Origin: Acetobacteraceae bacterium
GTDB taxonomy: Bacteria; Pseudomonadota; Alphaproteobacteria; Acetobacterales; Acetobacteraceae
Reading direction: 5' to 3'
Length of the DNA stretch: 10,937 nucleotides
Assembly: GCA_003133265.1 (NCBI GenBank)
Contig: PKWQ01000470.1
Span: forward strand, 1 to 10,937
The position numbers and the translations under genes are program-made. A model generated the notes under the pieces. It was not told the DNA's origin and made no database searches. It saw only the letters and a list, made by a program, of their open reading frames with translations. Positions 1 through 6,476 of this stretch are shown one piece after another (position 1 is the stretch's first letter; the number at the start of each line of letters is the position of its first letter).

Positions 1-411
1 GCCGGCTTCATCGGCAGCCCGGCGATGAATTTCTTCCAATGCCGCATCGAGCAGGCAAATGGCGACGGGCTGGCGGTGCGGATCAACCAGGACATCGTGC
101 TGGCGGTGCCCCCGGCGCGCGTCGCGCACTACATGCCATACAAGGACAAGGCGATGGTTTTCGGCTTGCGTCCGGAGCATCTGACCGAGTGGAACGGCGC
201 CCCGAAGCCGGGCGTGGTGCGCATGGATGCGCGGGTGGACGTGGTCGAGCCGATGGGCATGGAGACGCTGATCCATTTCCCGATCGACGGGGTGGAGATG
301 TGCGCCCGCGTCGATCCGGCGACCCGCGCGGCACCCGACGAGATGCTGGCGCTGGCCGCCGACATGAACAACATGCACCTGATGGACCCCGATTCCGGCC
401 GCGTCGTCTGA
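1..411 (+). CDS. ABC transporter ATP-binding protein, C-terminal TOBE region (5'-truncated by window edge)
   Basis: Only the last 136 residues are present; the reading frame is open from base 1 and the ATPase core (Walker A, signature, Walker B) lies outside the window. What remains is the regulatory beta-barrel tail of the MalK/UgpC class. It begins with the FIGSPAMNFF segment that joins the ATPase to the OB-fold, followed by VFGLRPEHL, the hallmark 'GxRPEH' strand of this class. The tail ends with the TOBE_2-like run VDVVEPMGMETLIHF and a closing HLMDPDSG. Proteins of this class energise importers of sugars, polyols or glycerol-3-phosphate at the inner membrane. The partner permeases and binding protein are presumably upstream. 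The dehydrogenase 111 bases downstream may act on a product of the imported compound, but that is inference. The exact substrate cannot be read from this tail. Confidence 0.88.
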   Translation, partial: AGFIGSPAMNFFQCRIEQANGDGLAVRINQDIVLAVPPARVAHYMPYKDKAMVFGLRPEHLTEWNGAPKPGVVRMDARVDVVEPMGMETLIHFPIDGVEMCARVDPATRAAPDEMLALAADMNNMHLMDPDSGRVV

Positions 412-522
412 AAGGCCGCGCGCGACGGACCGCCCGTACGCCGGCGCTTGCCAGTTGGCGCCCGGCGAGGGAGGCTGTGCGTCCGTGTCCCGATTTCCCC
501 GCTTCCGAATGGATCGCATGCC

Positions 523-1632
523 ATGGCTGAATTGCCGACCACCAGCGTCCCGGTGGACATCCTGCGCGGCTTCGTCGCCGACATCTTCACCGCCGCCGGC
601 TGCGCGCGCGAGGAAGGCGCCCAGATCTCGCGGTATCTGCTGTCGGCCAATCTGACCGGACATGACAGCCACGGCGTGATCCGCACGCCGCGCTATGTGC
701 AGTGGCTGCAGGAAGGCAAGGTGGTCGCCGGCCAGGACATCGCCATCGTGCATGAGACGCCGACCCACGCCATCGTCGACGGCAACTGGGGTTTCGGGCA
801 GACCATCGCCCCGCGGGCGGTCGATCTCGGCATCGCCAAGGCCCGCGCGAACGGTCTGTCGGTGGTCGGGCTGCGCCGGACCGGCCATATCGGCCGCATC
901 GGCGACTGGGGCGAGCGGGCGGCGGCGGCCGGGCTGATCTCGCTGCATTTTGTCAACGTCGCCGGCGGCGAACTGGTCGCCCCTTTCGGCGGCGTCGACC
1001 GGCGCTTCTCCACCAACCCGATCTGCATCGGCGTGCCGACCAAGCAGGGGCCGATCATCCTGGACTTCGCCACCTCGCTGGTGGCGGAGGGCAAGGTGCT
1101 GGTCGCCTCCAACGGCGGCAAGCCGGTGCCGCATGGCGCGCTGATCGAACCCGATGGGCGGCTGACATCCGATCCGCGCACGCTGTACGGCCCGATCGAG
1201 GGCACGCATGTCCGCGACTCCGCCCAGGGCACCGGCGCGATGCGCACCTTCGGCGAGCACAAGGGATCGGGCCTCGCCTTCATGTGCGAGATGCTGGCCG
1301 GCTGCCTGACCGAGGGCGGCACGTCGGGCCCGATCCCCGGCGGCAAACGCACCCGCATCGCCAACGGGATGCTGTCGATCTACCTCGCCCCCGGCAGCTT
1401 CGGCGCCGCGCGTTTCGAGGACGCGGCCCGCGAGTATGCCGACTACGTCAAGGCATCCCGCCCGGCGGGCGCGGGCGGCGAGGTACTGATCCCTGGCGAG
1501 CCGGAGAACCGCAACCGGGTGGAACGTCTGGCCAAGGGCATTCCGTTGCAGCCGGAAACCTGGGCGGCGATCTGCGCCACGGCGCGCGGGCTGGGCCTGA
1601 CACCGCCGGCGGTGCCGACGCCGAACGTCTGA
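523..1632 (+). CDS. Malate/lactate dehydrogenase family NAD(P)-dependent 2-hydroxyacid dehydrogenase (YbiC/HcxB-like)
   Basis: The protein has 369 residues, a normal length for the Ldh2/MDH2 family, which reversibly oxidises 2-hydroxyacids with NAD(P) and has its own non-Rossmann fold. Residues 41-65 carry the family signature SANLTGHDSHG...YVQWLQEG, in which His50 is the expected catalytic histidine. GHIGRIGDWGERAAAAG (121-137), RFSTNPICIGVP (161-172), LDFATS (180-185) and EHKGSGLAFMCEML (245-258) are the other conserved blocks. From memory the closest characterised relative is E. coli YbiC/HcxB, a hydroxycarboxylate dehydrogenase acting on 2-oxoacids such as phenylpyruvate. YiaK, ureidoglycolate and piperideine-2-carboxylate reductases belong to the same family, so the substrate is open. 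I chose ATG 523 because family members start about here. The frame is open back to TTG 448, but those 25 residues look unlike a protein N-terminus. A GAGGGAGG at 467-474 lies too far upstream to serve this start. The gene ends 7 bases before the convergent FAD enzyme. Confidence 0.9.
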   Translation: MAELPTTSVPVDILRGFVADIFTAAGCAREEGAQISRYLLSANLTGHDSHGVIRTPRYVQWLQEGKVVAGQDIAIVHETPTHAIVDGNWGFGQTIAPRAVDLGIAKARANGLSVVGLRRTGHIGRIGDWGERAAAAGLISLHFVNVAGGELVAPFGGVDRRFSTNPICIGVPTKQGPIILDFATSLVAEGKVLVASNGGKPVPHGALIEPDGRLTSDPRTLYGPIEGTHVRDSAQGTGAMRTFGEHKGSGLAFMCEMLAGCLTEGGTSGPIPGGKRTRIANGMLSIYLAPGSFGAARFEDAAREYADYVKASRPAGAGGEVLIPGEPENRNRVERLAKGIPLQPETWAAICATARGLGLTPPAVPTPNV

Positions 1633-1639
1633 TACCGGG

Positions 1640-2755
1640 TCAGCGCGCCGCGAAGCGCGCCGGGTTCACCGCGGCGATGATGGCAGCGGCATCGCCGGGA
1701 TCGCGGCCGGAGACCAGATCGGCGACAAACCGCCCCGCCGCCGGGCTGGTCTGGATGCCGTAACCGCCCTGGCCGACCGACCAGAAGAACCCTTCGGCAT
1801 CGCGGTCCCAACCGAAGGCGAGGCTCCGGTCGGGCGTGAAGGTACGCAGGCCGGCCCAGCTATGCTCCACCCGGCGCACCTCGATGTTCAGCCCCTGCTG
1901 CATCCGGTCGATGGCGATGGCGACGTCCAGCTCGTCCGGCTGCACGTCGTGCGGCTGCATCGGTGTCTCGTCGCAGGGCGTGACGAACAGACGGGTGCGC
2001 GCCTCCGGACGGACATACCAGCTGTGGCGGGCGTCCTGGACCAGCGGCCAGTTCTCCGCGTCGAACGGGCTTGGGTCGATGACCACGGCGGTGCGCCGGC
2101 AAGGCACCAGACCGAGCAGCGCGACCCCGGCGATGCGCGCCACCTCATCGCCCCAGGCGCCGGCGGCATTCACCACCACGGGAGCGGCGAACACGTTGCC
2201 GGAGCTGGTCTCCACCCGCCATACGCCGGCCTTGCGCTCGATCCGCCCTGCCCGGCTGCGCAGCGCCAGCACACCGCCCCGCGCGCGCATCTGCCGCAGG
2301 AAGCCCTGATGGATGGCGGCGACGTCCATGTCGAACGCGTCTTCCTCGATCGCTGCGGCCACCGCGTAGCCTGGCCGCAGCGCTGGAACCATGGCGGCGA
2401 CTTCGGCGACCGATATCGGGCGTATGCCGATCCCCTCTGCCAGCACGGCGTCGAGTTGGGCGCGCTGCTCCTCCGGCGCCAGGAACACCACCGCGCGGCG
2501 CCGCATCAGCTTGGCTTCAGTGAAACCCGGCGGCGGGTTCTCGAAGAACGACCGCGACAGCCCGGTCAGCACCCGCACGTCCGGCGGGCCGTAATTCAGT
2601 ATCCAGATCGCCGCCGAGCGGCCGGTGCTGTGATAGCCGGCTTGTTCCTCGGCCTCGATCAGCGCGACGCGGTGGTCGGCCGAGAGCGCGGCGGCGGTGG
2701 TGGCGCCGGCCATGCCGGCACCGATGACGACGACATCGAAATCGTGAGTGTCCAT
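1640..2755 (-). CDS. FAD-dependent D-amino-acid dehydrogenase, DauA (D-arginine dehydrogenase)-like, DAO family
   Basis: This 371-residue flavoprotein has an N-terminal dinucleotide-binding motif VVVIGAGMAGA (8-18) with the acidic end of strand 2 at VALIEAE (30-36). It also has the DAO-family segments GYHSTGRSAA (40-49), VNAAGAWGDEVARIAG (195-210), EHSWAGLRTF (297-306) and EGFFWSVGQGGYGIQTS (321-337). This pattern, including SRSFFENPPPGF and PHDVQPDELD, closely matches Pseudomonas aeruginosa D-arginine dehydrogenase as I recall it. Residues that hold the substrate carboxylate there appear kept (Tyr55, Arg221, Tyr247, Arg304). Those equivalent to His48 and Glu87, the latter binding the guanidinium, read Ile50 and Val89, so arginine is probably not the substrate. 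The likely role is oxidation of a neutral D-amino acid or related imine-forming amine to a 2-oxoacid, passing electrons to the respiratory chain. ATG 2755 is preferred over 2791 because the flavin motif then starts at the usual distance. It follows queE on the same strand after 81 bases that include a possible terminator. Confidence 0.87.
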   Translation of the reverse strand: MDTHDFDVVVIGAGMAGATTAAALSADHRVALIEAEEQAGYHSTGRSAAIWILNYGPPDVRVLTGLSRSFFENPPPGFTEAKLMRRRAVVFLAPEEQRAQLDAVLAEGIGIRPISVAEVAAMVPALRPGYAVAAAIEEDAFDMDVAAIHQGFLRQMRARGGVLALRSRAGRIERKAGVWRVETSSGNVFAAPVVVNAAGAWGDEVARIAGVALLGLVPCRRTAVVIDPSPFDAENWPLVQDARHSWYVRPEARTRLFVTPCDETPMQPHDVQPDELDVAIAIDRMQQGLNIEVRRVEHSWAGLRTFTPDRSLAFGWDRDAEGFFWSVGQGGYGIQTSPAAGRFVADLVSGRDPGDAAAIIAAVNPARFAAR

Positions 2756-2811
2756 GGGCCGAAGCTTCGCGTGTTGCGGTGCGGCATGCAAGCGGGGCGA
2801 TGGTTTCGGAT

Positions 2812-2837
2812 GGTTATTAACCGCGCCGTCCCGGCGC
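2812..2837 (-). terminator. Possible weak terminator or operator after queE
   Basis: Reading along the minus strand, the last base of the queE stop codon opens a GC-only inverted repeat. The arms are GCGCCG (2832-2837) and CGGCGC (2823-2828), with a 3-base loop. It is followed directly by the palindrome GGTTA-A-TAACC (2812-2822). There is no run of T, so this is not a classical intrinsic terminator. The second palindrome could equally be a protein-binding site ahead of the D-amino-acid dehydrogenase gene, which starts 57 bases further on. Short GC-rich hairpins occur by chance in DNA of this composition. Confidence 0.3.
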
Positions 2838-3454
2838 TATCGCAGCCCCCACGTCTTGTGCGCCTGGATGTTCAGCCGCCACGCCGGATGGGTCAGGCAA
2901 TAGGCGGCGGCGGCAGCGGTGTTGGCTACGATGGCGGGTCCATCCATCGGCGACAGCCAGCGATGGCCGGCGGTGAAGTCCGCGAACCTCTCCGGTTCGG
3001 CGCCGGGCTGCGGATAGACCAGCTTGAGTTCGTCGGCCTCGGCCAGCACCAGCGGCGCCCCGGCCTTCGGGCTGACGCACACCCAGTCCAGACGACACGG
3101 CAATGGCTGGGTGCCATTGGTTTCCACCGCCACCCAGAAACCGCGATCACGCAGCGCGCCCACCAATGTCGCATCGACTTGCAGCAGGGGTTCCCCGCCA
3201 GTCAGCACCGCCCGGCGATCAGGCTGGCCGGCGGGCCACAGCGAAGCGGCGGCGTCCGCCAGAGCCTCCGCCGTGGAATATTTCGTGCCGTCACGAAACT
3301 CGGTGTCGCAGAACCGGCATACTGCCGAGGCGCGGTCTGCTTCCAGGCCGGACCACAGATTGCATCCGGCGAAACGGACGAACACGCAGACGCGGCCGAG
3401 GTTGGCGCCCTCGCCCTGCGCGGTCAGAAACATCTCGTGAACGGTATAGGTCAC
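2837..3454 (-). CDS. queE: 7-carboxy-7-deazaguanine synthase QueE (radical SAM)
   Basis: The product is a 205-residue radical SAM enzyme that contracts 6-carboxytetrahydropterin to 7-carboxy-7-deazaguanine, the step before preQ0 in queuosine tRNA modification in the cytosol. It opens with the family start YTVHEMFLTAQGEGANLGR (3-21). The cluster-binding cysteines are Cys31, Cys46 and Cys49, spaced CX14CX2C, the expanded spacing typical of QueE rather than the usual CX3CX2C. TGGEPLLQ (85-92) is the SAM-contacting strand, VETNGT (110-115) and VSPKAG (127-132) are further family blocks, and the tail LNIQAHKTWGLR is the QueE C-terminus. The start is GTG: a well-spaced GAGAGGA lies 9 bases upstream, and an ATG further upstream is in another frame and soon stops. 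The other queuosine genes (queC, queD, folE) are not in the window. It sits 35 bases after the 628-residue protein gene and is probably co-transcribed with it. Confidence 0.93.
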   Translation of the reverse strand: MTYTVHEMFLTAQGEGANLGRVCVFVRFAGCNLWSGLEADRASAVCRFCDTEFRDGTKYSTAEALADAAASLWPAGQPDRRAVLTGGEPLLQVDATLVGALRDRGFWVAVETNGTQPLPCRLDWVCVSPKAGAPLVLAEADELKLVYPQPGAEPERFADFTAGHRWLSPMDGPAIVANTAAAAAYCLTHPAWRLNIQAHKTWGLR

Positions 3455-3463
3455 GCCAACAGA

Positions 3464-3470
3464 TCCTCTC
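3464..3470 (-). promoter_or_regulatory. Shine-Dalgarno site fixing the GTG start of queE
   Basis: The minus strand reads GAGAGGA here, 9 bases before the GTG at 3454. It decides the start, because the only nearby upstream ATG (about 25 bases before) is out of frame and meets TGA after seven codons. The site lies in the 35-base gap after the preceding gene, which fits translation of queE from a shared transcript. Confidence 0.6.
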
Positions 3471-3489
3471 GCATGGCTGCACGCTGCCC

Positions 3490-5376
3490 TCAGAACCCGA
3501 ACATATGGTCCAGCGAGAACCCGCCTTCATCGTCCATCAGCCCGTGATAGCCGAACAGCCGGCAGGTCGTGTCGCGGATCAGCACGTAGCCGCGCGGGCC
3601 GGCCTGCGCCAGCAGCGCCTCGCCGAACACCAGATGCGGCCAGACCGTGGAGGAGCCGGAGCAGGCAATGCTGAGGTGTTCGGTCGCGATCCGCGCACCA
3701 TCGGAATCATGCAGCTCCAGCGCGGTGGAGGAATGCGGATGCCACCGCGCGGAGGCCGGATAGATCAGGTGGGTGAAGCCGCGCCGCCGCGCGTCGCCCA
3801 GCTTCAGGAACAGACGGGTCGACAGGCCGGGCGGGGGGCCGTTGTACGATTGCGGCTCGTCCTTGTAGGTCATCGCGGTGTTGAAGATGTGCGCGCCGAA
3901 GCTGGTTTCCGCCGCGTGGCCGGATGCGCGGTCCTCGAAACGGACCAGCGCGTGCAGCCACCCGTCCGCCGATCCGCCGTCGCGGAAATCGTAGACCAGT
4001 TCGCCGTGCCCGCGCGCCATGCCGGGGATGGTGTCCAGGTCGAGCACGACATCATGGTCGCGCGGCAGGTTGCCCAGGAAATGCTCGGCGACCTTGGTGC
4101 CGTCCTCGATGAACAAATCGAGCCGGAGCGGCAGGCTGGCCTGCGACTCCGCCATCGGCGTCGGCTGCACGATGGTGCGGAAGCGTGCCGGCTCCAGCAC
4201 CGGGAACGGCAGCAGATAGCCGCGCCCGAGCTCCTCCGGCAGCGTCGGTATCGCGGGGTCCGGCCGCAGGTCGGCGCGTTCCACGTTCACATGCGCGATG
4301 CGGGTGCGCCTGGCGCGGATCACCTCGTAGCGCGGGCGGACGATGTGCCGCCCGGCGCGCAGCTCGATCTGCGCCGGCCAGTGCAGGCCGGGCAGCAGAT
4401 CGGCGACATCCAGCGCCACGGTGGCGAACGGACCGACCTCTCGCCCATAGGCCACCGGCCGTTCCGCGCCCATGCGATCGAGCGTGATCGCACCGGCGGG
4501 GATCGGCACGGCGTGGCTGTTCTGCAACCACAGCACCACCCGCTCGTCCGCGCGCGGCGCCGGCAGGCCGGCATAGCGGTCCGACGGCCAGGCGTTGGCG
4601 TCGTGCGTGCAGGACAGGCTGGCGCCGTCGTCGGTGGCATAGGTGTCGAGCGCGTATTTCACCACGTCGTGCCCGGCGGCGCCGATGGCATGCAGGAAAA
4701 TCTGCCCGGTGAAGGCCGGCAGGCCGAAACGCTCCCGCACCTCCCGGCTGTCGATGACGATGCCGCCGGGACCCGGCGGGACGTCCTGTTCCCAGGTCGT
4801 CAGAACGCGCCCGGCCGCGTCGAACAGCCGCAGCCACAGCCGCACCGTGCGCGCGCCGTAATTGGCCCAGTAGTTGGCGGACACCAGCCGCGTCGACAGC
4901 CCGCCCGCGTCGCGGAAGAAGACGAGGTTGGTGGCGAAGTTCAGCCGGTCCAGATAGCGGGTATGGTTGGACAGCATCGCCCCGGGCAATCGCGCCTCGT
5001 CCAGCGTCAGCGTCTTCGCACCCTCGGGCAGCAGATGGGCGATGCGCGCGGCGATGCGCCCGGCATCGAAGGCGGCGATCAAGACGGTGCGCGCGCCCGA
5101 CCGCGCCAGCCCGGTCAGCGCCTGCGCGGTCATGCCGGCGCGCACCGTACCGACCGCCAGCACGTCGTGGACATACAGCCCGGCGAGCCCCGGCAGGTCC
5201 GGATACATCGCCAGCAGCGCCTCGGCGATGCCGTCGGGATCGTACAGCGCCACCGGCCCGGCCTCGGCCAGACGGGCATAGAGGCGCGCGAAGGCTTCCG
5301 CCGCCAACGGGTGGGCGAGCGCCTTGTAGAGGACATTGCCGCCGGCGCGGGCATCGAAGGTCTGGATCTGCAACAT
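3490..5376 (-). CDS. Conserved-looking protein of unknown function: Rossmann-like N-terminus plus tandem beta-rich modules
   Basis: I do not recognise this 628-residue protein. It has no signal peptide and no membrane segment, so it is probably cytoplasmic. Residues about 38-127 alternate beta and alpha: PVALYDPDGIAEALL, then LPGLAGLYVHD, then ARTVLIAAFD, then KTLTLDE. This resembles the small Rossmann-like domain of PglD-type or C-methyltransferase-like proteins (inference only). From about residue 150 it reads as four beta-rich modules (roughly 150-262, 276-366, 394-500, 517-613). The first three share a '[VL]x[LI]D' strand (Asp209, Asp323, Asp446), and each module ends in a short strand with a histidine: CTHDAN (His258), IAHVNV (His362), GAHIFN (His496) and a looser GYHG (His611). 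Base composition and codon use match the neighbours, so it is a real gene. ATG 5376 has AGGGAAGG just upstream and lies 23 bases after the ELM1-like gene, so the two form an operon. The neighbours suggest a role in glycan or envelope metabolism. Confidence 0.8.
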   Translation of the reverse strand: MLQIQTFDARAGGNVLYKALAHPLAAEAFARLYARLAEAGPVALYDPDGIAEALLAMYPDLPGLAGLYVHDVLAVGTVRAGMTAQALTGLARSGARTVLIAAFDAGRIAARIAHLLPEGAKTLTLDEARLPGAMLSNHTRYLDRLNFATNLVFFRDAGGLSTRLVSANYWANYGARTVRLWLRLFDAAGRVLTTWEQDVPPGPGGIVIDSREVRERFGLPAFTGQIFLHAIGAAGHDVVKYALDTYATDDGASLSCTHDANAWPSDRYAGLPAPRADERVVLWLQNSHAVPIPAGAITLDRMGAERPVAYGREVGPFATVALDVADLLPGLHWPAQIELRAGRHIVRPRYEVIRARRTRIAHVNVERADLRPDPAIPTLPEELGRGYLLPFPVLEPARFRTIVQPTPMAESQASLPLRLDLFIEDGTKVAEHFLGNLPRDHDVVLDLDTIPGMARGHGELVYDFRDGGSADGWLHALVRFEDRASGHAAETSFGAHIFNTAMTYKDEPQSYNGPPPGLSTRLFLKLGDARRRGFTHLIYPASARWHPHSSTALELHDSDGARIATEHLSIACSGSSTVWPHLVFGEALLAQAGPRGYVLIRDTTCRLFGYHGLMDDEGGFSLDHMFGF

Positions 5377-5399
5377 GGCCTTCCCTACCCGGCCCCGGC

Positions 5400-6359
5400 C
5401 TAGAAACCAAGCCGCCTGCGCACTTCCGCGCCCGCTTCGGCGGTATCGTCCAGCGGCTGGGTCTTCCAGGTCTCCAGCTTACCCTGGAACGGACGCACCC
5501 GCCCGTCGTCGATCAGGCCCTGGTTGAACAGCCCGATCCGGCGCGAACTGCCCGGCAACTCCGCCAGCAGCACCGGGACGTGCGTGGCAGCGGCCTCCGA
5601 GACCATGGAGACGCTATCCATCGTCACCACGACGGCGTCGGCCAGCGCCAGCATGCCGAAATACGGGTTCTCGCCGGTGCCGTCCCACACCCAGCCGCCG
5701 AGCGGGGTCAGCACATCGCTCAATATCCGGGTCACCGCCGGATCGGTGCGGCGCGAGGGGGTGACGACGATGCCGACATTGTCGCGGCGAACCATCTGCG
5801 CCAGTTGGCCCGCGAGCTTGGTGCCGACCGCCGCGTCCAGCCGGAACCGACCGTTGGAGCCGCCGATCAGCACCGCGACCAGCGGGCGGCGCAGATGCGC
5901 GAACCGCTCGCGCCAGATCTCCGCTTCCGCCGCCAGCCGCGCCTGCGTGACGCGATGCAGCGCGGTGCGGGTGACGATCACGTTCGGGCCGGTCAGGTCG
6001 TCATGGCGGTTGACCACCACCAGATCGAACCGGCCGGGATTCATCCGTGGGTGCTGCACCTGGACGACGCGCTGCCCGCCCTTGGCCAGCGCCGCGCCGA
6101 CCGCCCCGCCCATCCCGCCGCAGGCGATGACAAGATCGGGACGCGGCCCGGCCAGCGTCTCCGGCGGCAGGGCGGCGAGCGGTGCCGGCCAGAGCCCGGC
6201 CGATACCCAGCGCCAGGGCGCGCGCGGCACCATCACCCGCAGTTCGGGAGCGAGCCCGGCGGCCTCGGCCAGACCGAGCGCCTGGGCGCGCAGCCCGGCG
6301 TAGTCTTCGCTCAAGATCCAGGATGAAGCGGTGGAGGAAGCAGGGGAGGACATCAACAT
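5400..6359 (-). CDS. Mitochondrial fission ELM1-family protein (bacterial GT-B-like)
   Basis: The 319-residue product carries the ELM1 (Mito_fiss_Elm1) pattern. It has the N-terminal SWILSEDYAGLRAQALGLAEAAGL (13-36), VQHPRMNPGRFDLVVVNRHD (101-120), VAVLIGGSNGRFRLD (161-175), VTPSRRT (199-205), and the strongest block NPYFGMLALADAVVVTMDSVSMVSEAAAT (231-259). The usual DGRAG of the first motif reads EDYAG here. In plants ELM1 recruits the dynamin-like DRP3A to mitochondria. Bacteria have no such partner, and their homologues are uncharacterised proteins with a fold resembling GT-B glycosyltransferases, often near glycan genes. Here it leads a minus-strand operon and lies back-to-back with a methyltransferase and a GT9 gene, which favours a glycosyltransferase-like role (inference). 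The frame stays open to 7079, but that extension is antisense to the methyltransferase gene, and the homology begins at SWILSE, so the start is ATG 6359 or ATG 6353. No clear ribosome site distinguishes them. Confidence 0.87.
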   Translation of the reverse strand: MLMSSPASSTASSWILSEDYAGLRAQALGLAEAAGLAPELRVMVPRAPWRWVSAGLWPAPLAALPPETLAGPRPDLVIACGGMGGAVGAALAKGGQRVVQVQHPRMNPGRFDLVVVNRHDDLTGPNVIVTRTALHRVTQARLAAEAEIWRERFAHLRRPLVAVLIGGSNGRFRLDAAVGTKLAGQLAQMVRRDNVGIVVTPSRRTDPAVTRILSDVLTPLGGWVWDGTGENPYFGMLALADAVVVTMDSVSMVSEAAATHVPVLLAELPGSSRRIGLFNQGLIDDGRVRPFQGKLETWKTQPLDDTAEAGAEVRRRLGF

Positions 6360-6476
6360 GCACGGCTTTTCGGCGTTAGCCGGGGGGTTCGTCAATCTGG
6401 CGGCTCGCGCGGCGGGGCTACGAGGAGCGCATGCGGTGGTTGCAAGGCACACAGGAGGGTGATAGCCGCCAGCGGC
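6360..6476. promoter_or_regulatory. Divergent intergenic region, presumed to hold two promoters
   Basis: This 117-base gap separates the ELM1-led minus operon from the methyltransferase-led plus operon, so promoters for both should lie in or near it. I cannot assign -35/-10 boxes with confidence. It contains AGGAGG at 6453-6458, the best Shine-Dalgarno sequence here, but its distance fits neither candidate methyltransferase start well: it abuts GTG 6459 and lies 18 bases from ATG 6477. Confidence 0.4.

Noticed and set aside
448..522. TTG start adding 25 residues to the hydroxyacid dehydrogenase
   Set aside because: The extension is Arg/Pro/Gly-rich, unlike family N-termini, and ATG 523 gives the normal length.
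1862..3547. A 561-codon plus-strand open frame opposite the FAD enzyme and queE
   Set aside because: It is a composition-driven shadow; both minus-strand proteins carry unmistakable family motifs.
3103..5403. A 766-codon open frame on the plus strand across queE and the 628-residue gene
   Set aside because: It is antisense to two well-supported genes and its translation is a low-complexity Arg/Gly/Gln-rich string with no family motif, as expected when third-position GC removes stops.
6363..6382. Inverted repeat CGGCT...AGCCG upstream of the ELM1-like gene
   Set aside because: A 5-bp stem with a 10-base loop is expected by chance at this composition, and it matches no known operator.
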